Below, piece after piece: positions 43,956 through 55,849 of a DNA stretch of 64,000 bases (position 1 is its first letter; the number at the start of each line of letters is the position of its first letter). The notes beneath the pieces are model-generated. The model had not been told where the DNA came from. It ran no database searches and was given only the letters and a program-made list of their open reading frames with translations. This stretch comes from Gigaspora margarita. Taxonomy: Eukaryota > Glomeromycota > Glomeromycetes > Diversisporales > Gigasporaceae. The stretch is taken from assembly GCA_009809945.1 (NCBI GenBank), contig WTPW01000560.1:47270-111269 (forward strand), given 5' to 3'. A program made the translations under genes and the position numbers.

Positions 43956-46490
43956 TTACCTATTATTATCACTACGATTCTTATTATTTTTGCTTAGTTT
44001 TTTTGGAGTCCACCATGGATCGCAAATGCTAGATTTGTAATATGCAGATATACTCGTGTCAGGCTCATCGACCTTAAAAATATCATCAAACACATGATAC
44101 CTAATCTCTAGATTATTTATTAATTTGCTAGTTTCTCTATATATTTCCTATGTAAATAGTTAGATATATAAGCATTTCTGATGAGAAAAGAAAAAAAAAT
44201 ATAAATCATACCATGATATATTTGGTAACTTTTACAGTTGACTTTAGCTTTTCAATCTGTGCAAGCAAAGTGGGCAACTGAAATTTTGGTCCCGGAAAAA
44301 TTATGTAGAATCCGTTCACCAAAACTTCTATCAACATCTGACCATTAATTCCAGCGAACTGTATAAAAGGTACTTTTATTAATTGTATCTGCTCATTTTT
44401 CCAGTCGAGCCTCAGAAGACCATTTAAAATTGATTGGTTAATACGGCCAGAACAACATCGATCAGAAATTGTCTTATCAGTAGTAGCGCGCACAGAAAAT
44501 TCCCACTCTCCTAGATCCATTCCTGATGAGGACAAGAAACACACATCACATTTTCTACCTTTAGTGTAACTTGTGGATTTGCTTAGGGGACAGAATGATT
44601 TGCCCCTAATACACAAAGATTAAAATTATAAGATAATTGGGCCACAAAACTGAAAAGATACGTTAACTTGCCATTTTTGATGTATCTCAAGATCTTTGTT
44701 CAACCCGTCTATGATATACGAGAATGCTTTGATAATAATGTCAACTTCTGTGTGTTCTATTGAATCACATTCTAGCATATCGTTTCCATCTATAGTTTTG
44801 TAAAAACTACACATAATTATATATTCATAATGAATTGGTATTTGCATCAGCTTAGGACAGGTTAAAGGAAAGGTATTACCCACAAATCGCTGTAAATCTT
44901 ACTGAACTTGCTGATATCACTATTAATCGGTGAACTAGCATAATTTTCAATGCATAGCTTGAAGGCAGCATTTGAATTGCCTTGGTGCACCATCTATAAA
45001 ATAAACGTATGAAATAAAGAATAAACAACAAAAAATCCTGCCAATGTACTTACCTTTTTAATTTCTAAAATAAACGTGTTAACTTCATCGGGCAGTTCTG
45101 GGGTTGTAAGCAATGTCTCATAATTTTTGGTCATAAATGCCTATCAGTAGGAGAAAACCAAGCCCTCATGTGTGCAGACAAATCTATTATTTTTGAGGCA
45201 CCGTATCGTAAGGTTGCCTTTTCTATAGGTGTCAGCTTTTTCTTCTGTCTATATGCTTTTGAATTTTTGGTCACATTTGCTGCGAAGATATCTTCAACAT
45301 ATTTGCCTGAAGGAAGACTCCACACTTGCGGGCCGCTTGGGGATAAATCAGGAATTTCATTCGGATCAGGAGCATTATCATTTTCGTCATCTTCGTCATA
45401 ATTAACCAATATTAATGATGGATCATCGTCCCCACTTTCGTCTGACGGTAAGAGATTCAGCGAAGTCGCTTTATCAAATCTGACACCATCAGGAAGCATG
45501 TTTGGTGGTAATTTTTTCTTGGAGGGATCTTGGCTGGTTTTAATCTGTGCAAATATTCTAGTAGGAAAGGTGGGAAAACAAATATTTGTGGACTAATCTT
45601 GTATTACAAACTAACCTTCTTGGCCATTATCTATTCGCAGTGCTATCAAGAAAATGCTTGTCATACGAAGACTTCATCAGATCTTCATAATCTTTTTGAA
45701 CGTTTTGTGACTGGAACTGGCTTGATATTCTTAATATTCGATACTCTCAGCATCAAGAACTTTTCTGAGCTTAAGCTATAAGAAAATTAAAAGATATAAA
45801 ATACTAACTTAACCGAAAACACCAGTGATTTTGCTAAAACTTACTCGATGCCTTTTTGATATCACCTCTTCCCAAAAATTATATATAGTTAAATCGGCAT
45901 GCTCTAAATCCACTTGTGGTAATGAAATAGACAATTAGAAGGCTATATTCTTCGCTGATCCAGAACCTCAATTATTCAAACAGAAAGAGAGCAAGTAGAA
46001 TCGCGAAGGTGAGGACCAGGAAGTAGCTGATGCTTCTGAATCAGGAAGTAGCTGATCAGAAGTTTCCATCACCAACACTTGGGCCAGGAAGTAGCTGATA
46101 CCCCTGAATCAGGAGGTAGCTGATCAGGAGTTCCCTCTCCACAATTAAATTGAAACGAAATTACCTTATTTTTTATGTTATTGTATAAATCTCGGTCTAT
46201 CGCTATCACTTCGCGCAGGAATCTTCTGGTCCACGTACCATCAAGAGCATTCTAACTGTCTAAAAACGGTGGTAGATTGATAAGGATCACACTATTTAGT
46301 GTTAAAAAATTAACATAAGACAGATTAGACTCTGTCAGGTACTTCACGAGAGCTAGCGAAGGGCTGTACAATTAATCTTCATATTTTCTTATGATCTAAA
46401 TTAGTATATTTAAGACTTTTACCCGCACGTCCAGGATAAAAATCACCATCTGTTTCAGTATCATAATTGTTAGATTTGGGCATAGTTTAT
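43956..46490 (-). CDS. Multi-exon gene of unknown, probably expanded fungal family; frame breaks in its 5' half
   Basis: Minus-strand exons: 45845-about 45950, 45616-45775, 45054-45544, 44672-44993, 44212-44605 and 43956-44147 (stop). Introns are 69, 71, 60, 66 and 64 nt; four are GT-AG, while 44606-44671 starts GCAAGT, a likely GC-AG intron restoring KWGKSFCPLSK. Possible earlier exons lie near 46385-46490 (MPKSNNYDTETDGDFYPG) and 46165-46240 (GTWTRRFLREVIAIDRDLYN). Middle exons encode an acidic region (DESGDDDP, DEDDENDN) and then a globular part: HTEVDIIIKAFSY, GRKCDVCFLSSSGMDLGEWE, RINQSILNGLL, KVPFIQFAG, GFYIIFPGPKFQLP. The D...EWE spacing could suggest a PD-(D/E)XK-like core, but this is weak. 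Frame breaks: one after SPTDR near 45145, one near 44890 before NTFPLTCPKL, and stops in exons 45616-45775 and 45845-45950. Conserved splice sites suggest recent loss or indel errors. Function unknown. A small minisatellite (GGAAGTAGCTGAT, four copies) lies at 46015-46130 between its 5' exons. Confidence 0.55.
46015..46135. repeat. Small minisatellite GGAAGTAGCTGAT
   Basis: Four copies of CAGGAAGTAGCTGAT alternating with TCTGAATCAGGAAGTAGC/CCTGAATCAGGAGGTAGC. Lies in what would be an intron of the minus-strand gene. Confidence 0.7.
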
Positions 46491-46884
46491 TATTTTGGTT
46501 TGATTAAAATTTTCGTAACAAAGACCATCCTGAAATCATGTATCAAGGACACGTAAATATTGTTTTGAGAATAGCAGAAGTTTGTTTTGATTGGCTAAAA
46601 TTAGAGTAATTATGATTGGCGACGATCTTTTTTTTTATACAGTCAACTGTAATTTTTAAAGTACTTTTATATAAGTAAAAATCGTCATGTCATAAAAAAT
46701 TTTTTGTAATACAAAACGAAAAACCAACTTGAGTCGTTGATATTTTACCTTAAGATTTTTTTTGTTTTTTAACATGGGATGCAGTAGGATGAGTAGTTTC
46801 AAAAACTAGATGAGAAGTGAAAGTTTTGAAAGGTCAGAAGGTGCTTCGGCGACCTAAGCAATTAGTAAGCAAGATTTTGTCTCA
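46491..46884. other. Stretch without recognised genes
   Basis: Would hold the promoter of the minus-strand gene if MPKSNN at about 46490 is its start. No box identified. Confidence 0.3.
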
Positions 46885-47610
46885 ACTAGTTATTTACTGT
46901 ATTTACTAACTATTGTGGTGATACAAGCGATTTAGATATGGTTATGTTGGTTTTGTATTGGAATGAACGTGATTCTATAGTGTAAAAAATTCTGTTTTAC
47001 AGTACTTACGAGCTATAGCGATAAGAGTGATTTAGATGTGGTTATATTAGTTTTGTATTGGAATGAACATGATTTCTATAGTGATTTACTGTAAAAAATT
47101 CTGGTTTACTGTACTTACGAGCTATAGTAATATAGATATGGTTATATTAGTTTTGTATTGGAATGTTATAGTAATTTACTGTAAAACATTCTGTTTTACT
47201 GTACTTACTCGCTATAATGATACAAGTTATTTAGATATGGTTATGTTAGTTTTGTATTGGAATGAACGTGATTTCTATAGTGATTTACTATAAAAAATTG
47301 TTTTACTGTACTTACGGGCTATAGTGATGCAAGTGATTTAGATATGGTGATATTAGTTTTGTATTGGAATGAACGTAATTTCTATAGTGATTTACTGTAA
47401 AAAATTCTGTTTTATTATACAGTACTTACTCGCTATAGTGATACAAGTGATTTTGATATGGTTGTTAGTTTTGTATTGGAATGATTTTACTGTAAAAAAT
47501 TCTTACCGACTATTAAGTTATTTAGATATGGTCATGTTAATTTTATATTGGAATGAACGTGATTTCTATAGTGATTTACTGTAAAAAATTCTTACCGACT
47601 ACTGTAATTA
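46885..47610 (+). repeat. Second block of the 108-bp satellite
   Basis: About seven units with GATTTAGATATGGTTATG, TTTTGTATTGGAATGAACGT and TTTACTGTAAAAAATTCT, same orientation as at 28250-29955. Some units are shortened. Apparent reading frames across it are by-products. Confidence 0.85.
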
Positions 47611-47619
47611 GTTTATATA

Positions 47620-48290
47620 ATCAAATTCACAATCGCATTTTATCTCGAACTGTGATCAATATTTATAATCAGTCCTTAAAATAATATTTAGTTATAAAAT
47701 AAAAATAAAGTAAAATTAGCCTTTTACATTTTTTAAATAAAATTTAAATCCATTTAACCATTATCAAGAGACTATATTAAAATATGTAAAAAAATCCCTT
47801 TAAGCAATGATTGAGTTCGAACGTGTCTTGAAAGCGAAATTCAGTTAAATCTTTTAAATTGTTTATGACAATTCAATCTATATTCAATAAGATAGATAGA
47901 TGAGAATAGTTAAATGTTAATGTATAGCCATTATATTTGGCTTATAATGCAAAAGGATCTTAGCGTTGAGTATATGTAGGTAATAACGTGAATGCCAACC
48001 AATCAAATTTCGAGGTTGATTTCGCCGATAGTATCGAAACGCCATTTTTAAAATAAAGTACTTCAAAGATTTTTGGTGTAAAAGGAAAAAATTATAGGTA
48101 CTGTAGATATTATAAAAATATGAAATAAAAAAAAGTTTTTGTTATAATAAAGAATACTAATTATATTTAAGATACAAATGTTAGCTTAGAAATGAAAACT
48201 ATCTTTTTTCATAAAGCATATAGATCGTCATAAATTTTATATGAAAATTTTTTGACATTACACTTGAACGTTAATTCTCACAGAATGCAT
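47620..48290. repeat. Inverted copy of 24985-25560
   Basis: Reverse complement matches the other copy from AGTCTCTTGATAATGG to GTCAAGTGTAATGTCAAAAA-type words, with indels. It follows directly on the satellite block. Confidence 0.7.
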
Positions 48291-49340
48291 TTTTGATCTC
48301 ATGATTGATTAATTGAGATCAACTATTTGTCAGCATATGATCATTCTTTATTGGCACTACAATGATAGACCTATAGCTACCGCTATTATTTCAATCGGTC
48401 GGTCGGGGAGTTAATGTTTAGTAAAAAATAAGTTAACGAATTAAATGTATTTATTATTCTATTGAATAGACTACGATAATAGATTAATGCGTCAGAAATA
48501 AAAATTTAATTAGAGAATGATTTTTTAACTGGTCAAGAGTATTAATAACAAGAAATGGAAATCCAAATATCCTTATTATTCACAGAGTTGCATTTGCTGT
48601 ATTTTTAATTGATTGACTAGAAAAATCATAGTTCCAAGTATTTCAATTTCATATTTTATACTTCAAGATTGTTACCAACGTCAATAGATTATCTTATTTA
48701 TTTGTGCTAAATCTCTGCCACAACTAAAGAAAAGCCGCTGTAGGATTCAGAAAAAGATTGGATATTAAATTTATTTCGACAAAACATTAATACGTGCAAA
48801 AGTCATGACACATACCAGAAGCTAATCCGGAATATAATAAATTTTTAGTGATTGACATTGATTTTGGAAAGGTTTTAAGCATGAGTTGAAGACAATAAAT
48901 TAACTTGTCTGAAATATCTTAGAGTCGACACAAGTTTGGATGAAAAAATTATCAAAGATTTATTAATAAGGTATATTAAGACCTAATCGTATTACTATTG
49001 CAGAATAATGAATTATACATTAAGTTCTTATCATTCAATTGGCTTAAACTATTACTGTATTATGAAAGTCTCTAACCACTAAAATGTTTTTTATCCTACG
49101 GAGTTACGAAAAGTATACAAAAAAAATCTCGTAATGATTGATTTCAAATATACTTTGTGAAATATTAAATCCGATATCAAAGAATTACGAGTTTTCACTT
49201 GGCGGCATTCAAATAAATCTATTAAACAAAAAAAATATTTACTAAAGCAAATACTGTTTTTCGCTCACCTGCGCGTTATTTTGAAACAAATATAAAGTTT
49301 TAAATATCTCATTATATAAAAAAATAACGAACAAATACTC
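48291..49340. other. Stretch without recognised genes
   Basis: AT-rich with a CGGTCGGTCGG patch at about 48398-48410. No frame or repeat I can support. Confidence 0.3.
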
Positions 49341-49446
49341 CGGAACAAGATTGACTAAGTAAACTTATTTTCGAGCTTTAATTAAACTATTCTTCAGATG
49401 ATCTGAAGGACAACTTTTATTAAAGTTCAACTCTTGTTTCGGAATA
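49341..49446. mobile_element. Hairpin element, 106 bp
   Basis: TCCGGAACAAGATTGA at the left pairs with TCAACTCTTGTTTCGGA at the right; inner pairs CTTTAATTAAA and CTTCAGATGATCTGAAG. Confidence 0.55.
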
Positions 49447-49843
49447 TTTTTAAACCTTACTATGGAAAAGCTCCTCTTACTAAAGGGTGCGCGTTGTTTT
49501 GGGACGTGCATGAGCGTTATTACGCGTAAATGATAACAATGGATATTATACTATGGTTTAACAATATGCTAATAAAAGAAGTTTATGAAAAGTACCTAAA
49601 ATAAATTTATTCAGTTGCAGTGAATAAATATATACGCATTGGCAAGGAAATAGCATGTGGACTTCTATTCTTACATGATTCTGTAATAATATTTTTCATA
49701 GAAATTTTGTAAGTAACGTATATTCTACTCCATTTTATATGTATTATGAAATTTAATTCACTAATATTCTAAAAATTTTGATTCGAAGTATATTAAACAA
49801 AAAAAAAATTACTACAATAAATTAACTTCAAATTCAATTTTTC

Positions 49844-50176
49844 ATGGATAATAAATCTGACATCTATAAACTTGGTAACCTTTGGGAATTTTCAAGCAGA
49901 AGACCATTATTCCAAGCATTTGAATATAAATTTCCTTTGCTTTCGTGTTTATCAATAAATGGAGAGAAATCGATAGAAGATACACTATCTCAATATATTG
50001 AGCTTTACAACAGAGACCTTGTTAGTCGTCTAGAAATAAAATTAATTTCTTTAAAACACCCTAATCTTAACAAGACTTTGAGCCAATACCATTCTATAGG
50101 AATATCAACACAAAATGACGAAATTTCAAGTCATCAAGAAAATATGTATAAACACACTTGTAAATTCGCTTGATAT
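49844..50176 (+). pseudogene. Protein kinase C-lobe fragment
   Basis: A 109-codon open frame begins MDNKSDIYKLGNLWEFSSRR and continues with PLFQAFEYKF, SINGEKSIEDT, QYIELYNRD. This fits the end of the same kinase family: SDIYSLG (helix F), WE-SS-PPF, and the TPxxYIELYxxCW segment. The ATP-binding lobe, catalytic loop and DFG are absent upstream, and the helix F region has lost residues (SDIYKLG-NLW). The tail (HSIGISTQNDEISSHQENMY) is not part of the domain. Followed within 60 bp by LRR-like sequence. Hence a truncated, non-functional copy. Confidence 0.65.
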
Positions 50177-50209
50177 TGTGGCATCTCTACTTTATTTATC
50201 CAATACAAT

Positions 50210-50470
50210 AAGAATATGAGAAAGAATCACTTGAATGTTTTAAGCATGGCAAATTTAGAACGTTATGAAGAAATCACAAGAACAGCAAATTTAGTGCTAG
50301 AAGATCAAATCTTAATAATAAGTGAGTTAACGAAGCATTTTACAAGAATATTACTCTAATTTCTCTAGATCTTAGAGAGGATAGACTTGGATCAGGAGGA
50401 AAAACATTCGCAGATGCATTTGCAAGAACAGTACTCTGAAGATCTGAAGTTTTTGCTAACAATTTTGGAA
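50210..50470 (+). pseudogene. LRR-like fragment downstream of the kinase fragment
   Basis: At 50330-50440 the DNA matches the LRR unit of 40900-42540: one frame gives TLISLDLREDRLGSGG, followed by KTFADAFARTVL. One good unit, then decay. Together with the preceding kinase piece it suggests an ancestral kinase-LRR gene or two adjacent relics. Confidence 0.55.
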
Positions 50471-52789
50471 CAATTAATTTAAATCTATAAGTCTTGCTGT
50501 ATTAATTGGAAATTTAATTTTTCATTACTCAAGTTTATTCAGAATTATGTCGCAACTTAAAATTGATAAAAATTGGTTTTTGATGTATCCTATATTTGTG
50601 ATTGAATAATTTCATTGATATTAATATTTTCTTTATATTCGGTAATTAGAACTCTGCTTAGGAGTCATCCGTTGGATTGGCCATTCCGGCCCAAATTGGC
50701 TTTATTTGTAGCATATGCAATTGTACATATTACGTCATCACGTCTTAGTTGATTGTCTACATCGTACAGATCCTTAACGATCTCATGACCCCGTGATCAG
50801 ATTTTAATGATTTTGAAATTGTTAGAATTGTCTCACCGAGACGATCATTTTGGTTCCAAAACGGGCCAGTAAATTAAAAGTTATCCAACATTAAGCATTT
50901 AAATAGTAATTCTAAAAAAAAAACACTATTTAAATCGCACAAAATTTGAACGTTCTCAAGATCCTGTGGTTGGATTGTAATGGTTTTGGGCTCGTTAGAA
51001 TCGTCTCACTGAGATGAACATTTTGGTAGCTTAATTGTCCCAAACGGATTAGTAGATCAAGAGATATCAGCAATTCCATAAATCAATCCATATAATTTCA
51101 TGATTATACATTTGGGTGAAAATATCTGGTTGAAACATTAATTATTAAAAATTATAATAATAACAAAGTGATCAAATCATATAAAAAATTTTATATACAA
51201 TTAGATACATAATAAGATATAAAATATACTAATATTTATAAATAATTAGGCATATACTGTATGTATATACAAACTTTATAACCGGGTTATATATATATAA
51301 AAATTTATAAATAATTTATAAAAAATTTATAACAGTTATATACGTACAAAAATTCATAAGCAATTTATAAAAATGTATAACTGGGTTATATAGAACCCCA
51401 AATAAAACAAGTTAAGGTTTCATTAATGCATTATCTACTTTCTGCAATTCTGATTGCCAAAATAAGGTTCAACAATAAGAATTGCAGATTTTGGATAAAT
51501 TTATAAAAATCTTATATTAAATCTAATGTAACCTCTGTATATATTATTCAGGGTCCTGGATATATAAAAATCTATAAGTGATTCATAAAATTTATAACTG
51601 GTGTTGAAGGCAGAAATCAGGGCCAGCATTACAGGATGTACAACCACCAACTACTAAGACCAAAGAAACACCTCACAATATACCCAATATGAGAGGTGAA
51701 TGATTTGGCAAGGCTAAGGCGTATCAGGTATAAGGTGAGTTCAAGAAACAGTTTATTTATGAACAAAGGACAAAGAAACCAAGATCAGTTTTTTTTATTA
51801 ATATTTCATGTTTTTCTATCTCAATATCTCTTCAATATCACTAAATAGTATTTTATATGATCTTTTTATACTATTCTAATTCAAATAGGATTTCTAAACT
51901 TTTTATCTTCTATCCCACAATTTTTCCTACTCAACTGGCAGAATCATGCTATATCGAAGCTTCTTTGATCTTGCATTTAATGTCTTTCCTGATTTAGATA
52001 AATTCATTCAATCAGTGGGTTGTGCACAAGAATGGGTGATCACAGTACCTTTATGGTAACTTTGGCAAAATCAACATCACATGTTTCTGACCAATCCATT
52101 TTTCCCTCTGACACTGGCTTATAATAATCGGATTATATTTTATTTAATCTTATTACTTATATTAAATAATTGTGGAAATTAAAATTAATAGTATAAAAAA
52201 AACAGAACACATAGAATATATTAACTGAATAATGCCAATACTAGACATGTTTTTTGCCAAGTATTATACATACATACATATATCTAATTGTGATTGTAAA
52301 GAAGTAATTTTATTGTTAAAATTAGCCAAAAATTCTAAAAAAATGTAATAGTGATTATAATATAATTGTGACTATATAGAGGTATTTTTAATATAAAAAA
52401 CTGTTTTATAGTTTGGTTTGACTATGTAGTGTTTGCAATTAATAAGAGGTGATTATTAAAGAGAACAACTATATATACACCATCATTCAATAAGTGAAAA
52501 AATTTAAGCACACTTGAGCTTGCATAGCACAATGCAATATTCTTGATCAAGTGCTAAAGAAAGAAATAGAGTATCACCTACAATCAGTTGAAATTTGTAA
52601 ACTAATAATTACTAAAAAAAGGGGTTTCTAGGCATCTCTAGCCAGAAATATATAACTTATATATTTTTGGCTTCTTTAGCCAATCAAATAATGAAGAAAT
52701 TATATGATTAAAAGTTTATGTATTAACTAATTTCTGATGTATGATCAAATGTATTGCCAGATCCAGATAGATAAGTAGATTAGTTTATT
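50471..52789. other. Non-coding stretch with a local direct duplication
   Basis: Two copies of TTAGAATTGTCTCACCGAGACGATCATTTTGG-like sequence at about 50815-50855 and 50995-51035 indicate a local direct duplication of about 175 bp. 51270-51400 contains repeated TAACCGGGTTATA and TTTATAAAAAATTTATAAC words. A patch at 51600-51780 is less AT-rich, without a recognisable gene. Confidence 0.4.
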
Positions 52790-54290
52790 TTTTTCTTTTA
52801 CTTTGCTTTTTTTCTGCTTTTTTTTTGCTTTTTTCACTTTTTACTAAGTTTTTTCTTTATACACAGATTCTTTTCAACTGAGTAAGGAAGCTGTTTTTCT
52901 GATAGTGTTAATACCTTTTTAATCTTTACTTTGCTATAATTACTAACTTTTCTTTCTTATAGGTATAATTTTGTTATTAGAGTTGTTACTATTGAAGTTG
53001 CATTATTGTTAGAGTTAATGTAAGCTTATTTAAATTGTATTACTCTTTTTTCCATATTCATTAACTCTTTTTTTTCAGATATAATTTCACTATTTAAATT
53101 ACTATTGAAATTACTAATATTATTGAAGTTTATATAAGATATTACTATATTATATTGTTTTTGTTTCTTTTTTTTTTAATATTCTAATGACTTTTTTTTC
53201 TAGTATAAGTTCATTATTGAAGACTCTAGATGTGATTTCATTATTGAGTTAGTATATAGTATTTTTTTTGATACAGTGTGGGACAGCAAAAAACATCCAA
53301 TTTATATTATAAGGCACCAATTTTGGGTGCTTATATAATCATTTTTGATTGGCTAATTTTGATGCAACTGATCTGATTAGTTAAATAAATCTATATCTGA
53401 TATTTTTTCATTTTTTTTATATTAAATGCCAATTCCAATTTTTAAACTATTATAAACTTTAACTTCTTATAACTTTTTTAAAATAAAAAATGAAAAAAAT
53501 CCTCATGCAGAAATTTAGTCTAAAAATCTATCAATTTGTTAGAGGGTTTTTTGATTTAATTTTTTTAAAAGAGTTATAACAATTTAAAGTTACTAATAAG
53601 GAGTAGATGACTCTTGCTATTCTATACTATATTACTTTTTCAGTATAAGTTCTTTATTTGGAGTTACTATTCTTCTTCCAGATATGATTTTATTATTGTA
53701 GTTAGTGCACAAGTTGTTATGTTGTATTTTTTTGAACATTGTCATTAAAGTGGAGTTAGTTGGAGTTACTGTTCTTTTTTTTAGATATGATTTGTATATG
53801 AATCTTTTTTATATAATATTATTAACATCTCTTTCAATGTAGTTCATATTAGAGTTGCTTTCATCATTGAAGTCAGTTAGAGTTGCCTTTTTTTTTTTAG
53901 TTGTAAATGAGTTGTTATAGTTTTTTTTTTGGTATTACTAATATCTTTTTTCTTCTATTACTATAGTATGAGTTTACTACCATTCTTTTTCCAGATGTGA
54001 TTTTTTTTAGATATGATTTTATTGTTAGTGTTAGTATACAAATAATTATATTAATTTTTTTGATTGGAGTCACTATTCGTTTTTGAATATATTTCTTTGT
54101 TGAAGTGTTTGAATTTTTAATAGAGTTATTGCCATTATTGAAGTTATTAGAGTCATTGTTATTATTCAATTAGTAATATAGATTTATTTTTATTGTTTTT
54201 TTTTTATTTTTGTATTCCTAATACTTTTTCTAGGATAAAGTTATTATTATTATCAATATAGTGTAGATAGTTACTATTATTTGCTAAATT
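52790..54290 (+). repeat. Degenerate tandem array with 3'-splice-site-like units
   Basis: About ten diverged units of about 100-130 bp. Many have TTTTTCTTATAG, TTTTTTTCAG or TTTTTTTCTAG, followed by RTATAATTTNNTTATT and then words like TATTGAAGTT and TTAGAGTTA. The first full unit has ATTACTAAC before TTTTCTTTCTTATAG (about 52945-52965), giving branch point, pyrimidine tract and acceptor. Interrupted at about 53270-53630 by other sequence with its own hairpin (ACTTTAACTTCTTATAAC / GTTATAACAATTTAAAGT). The array at 57040-57760 looks like an inverted relative. Confidence 0.55.
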
Positions 54291-54316
54291 AGTGGATAGA
54301 GTTAATTAGTGAATTA

Positions 54317-54491
54317 CAATATAACCCCATAATAGTCACATTCGCATTAGTCACAATCTCACTATAGTCATCTCAATTCTTCTATTTAACTATATACACT
54401 ATATATAAATTCTTGCTCGCTCTAGTTACAATCTCACAATAGACATATAGAATATCTGATTTTGGCATGTGACTATTGCAGGGTTATACTG
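54317..54491. mobile_element. Tc1/mariner-ended MITE, TA duplication
   Basis: Left CAATATAACCCCATAATAGT, right ACTATTGCAGGGTTATACTG; TA at 54315-54316 and 54492-54493. 175 bp; related to MITE C of the 37-40 kb nest. Confidence 0.8.
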
Positions 54492-54759
54492 TAGATGTTT
54501 GTTTTGTGCATTAAGTTTTTAATTTTACTATAGTATAATTTTGTAACTACACTTGCTTTAGTATTTTTTTTTAATAAATAAATAATAGTACAGGTTTGTT
54601 TGTACATTCTATTTGTACTATACTTTTTGTTTTTTTATTTATTGAAAATTTAAAAATAAATATTGTAATCAATTTTGAATAAAAATTAATAAATTAAATG
54701 CTATTATAGTAATATATTTTTGTATATCTAATTAGACACAGTGCAGCTATAATACTATA

Positions 54760-55008
54760 TGGGGTGAGCCAGTAGAAAAGGGACAAATCATTTTTAGTAA
54801 ATTTTTTTTAATTTTTAAATTTAAATATCTTAACAACTATTTAATCAAATTTGCTAAAAAAAAATTTATTTTAATCTTGAAATTATATAGGATTAAAATA
54901 AAAAAAAATTTATTAAATTTATTAAGATAGTTGTTAAGATATTTATGTTTAAAGTCAAAAAAACTTTTACTTAGAAAAAATTTGTCCCTTTTCTACTGAC
55001 TCACTCCA
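54760..55008. mobile_element. MITE with TGGGGTGAGCCAGTAGAAAA ends, TA duplication
   Basis: Left TGGGGTGAGCCAGTAGAAAA, followed by GGGACAAAT; right end ATTTGTCCC then TTTTCTACTGACTCACTCCA. TA at 54758-54759 and 55009-55010. 249 bp, inner part also self-complementary. Confidence 0.8.
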
Positions 55009-55010
55009 TA

Positions 55011-55318
55011 TATTTTCAAAAATAAGCTACTTTTTTGGACAAAAGTTATACAAAAAATGTAAAGGTAGCTTATTTTTGAATAGTTAAATTTTTTGAAAAA
55101 TTGAAAATCTTACTAATAAAAAGTTTTTCAAATGCCCAAAATTTTTACAATAGATGTATTTTGATATTATGAACAACTTTACTTAATGCCTTTTGAGATT
55201 TACTTAGCAAAATTTAAACTTTTATATGTAGCAATTGCTAATAATTTCTTTAAAAATTTTTTAAAAAATAGAAAAGTAGTTTCTTTTAAAGGTAGCTTAT
55301 TTTCAGAAATATTCAGTA
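55011..55318. mobile_element. Diverged copy of the 17991-18281 MITE
   Basis: Shares AAAATAAGCTACTTTTTTGG, GAAAATTNNACTAATAAAAAG and GGTAGCTTATTTTCAGAAAT with the other copy in order. It abuts the preceding MITE, sharing the intervening TA. Ends are worn. Confidence 0.7.
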
Positions 55319-55323
55319 TACTA

Positions 55324-55644
55324 CAGTCAGGCCTCTCTAAATGCAACTTTCCCAAATGTAATACTTTTCTAAGTGTACAATAAAAACTAGCCCTATAATG
55401 GGACTTATAAATAAATGCATATTCTTTATTCTACAATTGCACACCTATTGTCTGGTTCACAATTTATAAATATAATTATGTGATTATTGGCCAATTAAAT
55501 TCATCATTTCTAGACTATTAAAGCTATATTTATCACACAATAATAGTAATATTATGATTTTAGTAGTGTTCTTTAATTGCAACACTTTCTAAATGCATGC
55601 TCTAGAGCTAGTCCCAATGACATGCATTTAAAGAAGTCTAACTG
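55324..55644. mobile_element. MITE with CAGTCAGGCCTCTCTAAATGC ends, TA duplication
   Basis: Left CAGTCAGGCCTCTCTAAATG, right CATTTAAAGAAGTCTAACTG; TA at 55322-55323 and 55645-55646. 321 bp. Third in a row of abutting short elements. Confidence 0.75.
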
Positions 55645-55849
55645 TAATTGTAAAATTTTTATAGGTTGGTATTAGTAGAAAAGTTGGTATAAGAGATCAT
55701 TAAAAAGAGTTGACAAACTTGTTTTACTCTATAATAAACTATAATAAAAATTATAATAAAAATATATAAATTTACTATAAATTCTAAGCTCAAAATTTTT
55801 TTCAATTTATACATTAACTTATTTTTGAATTTTAGAGATAAACTTTAAA

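Noticed and set aside
45168-45401. Plus-strand frame opposite the unknown minus-strand gene
   Set aside because: Antisense to an exon with clear splice sites and ordinary protein composition.
47063-47584. Two repeated frames starting MNMISIVIYCKK / MNVISIVIYCKK
   Set aside because: Translation of the 108-bp satellite; the same words occur in non-coding copies at 28250-29955.
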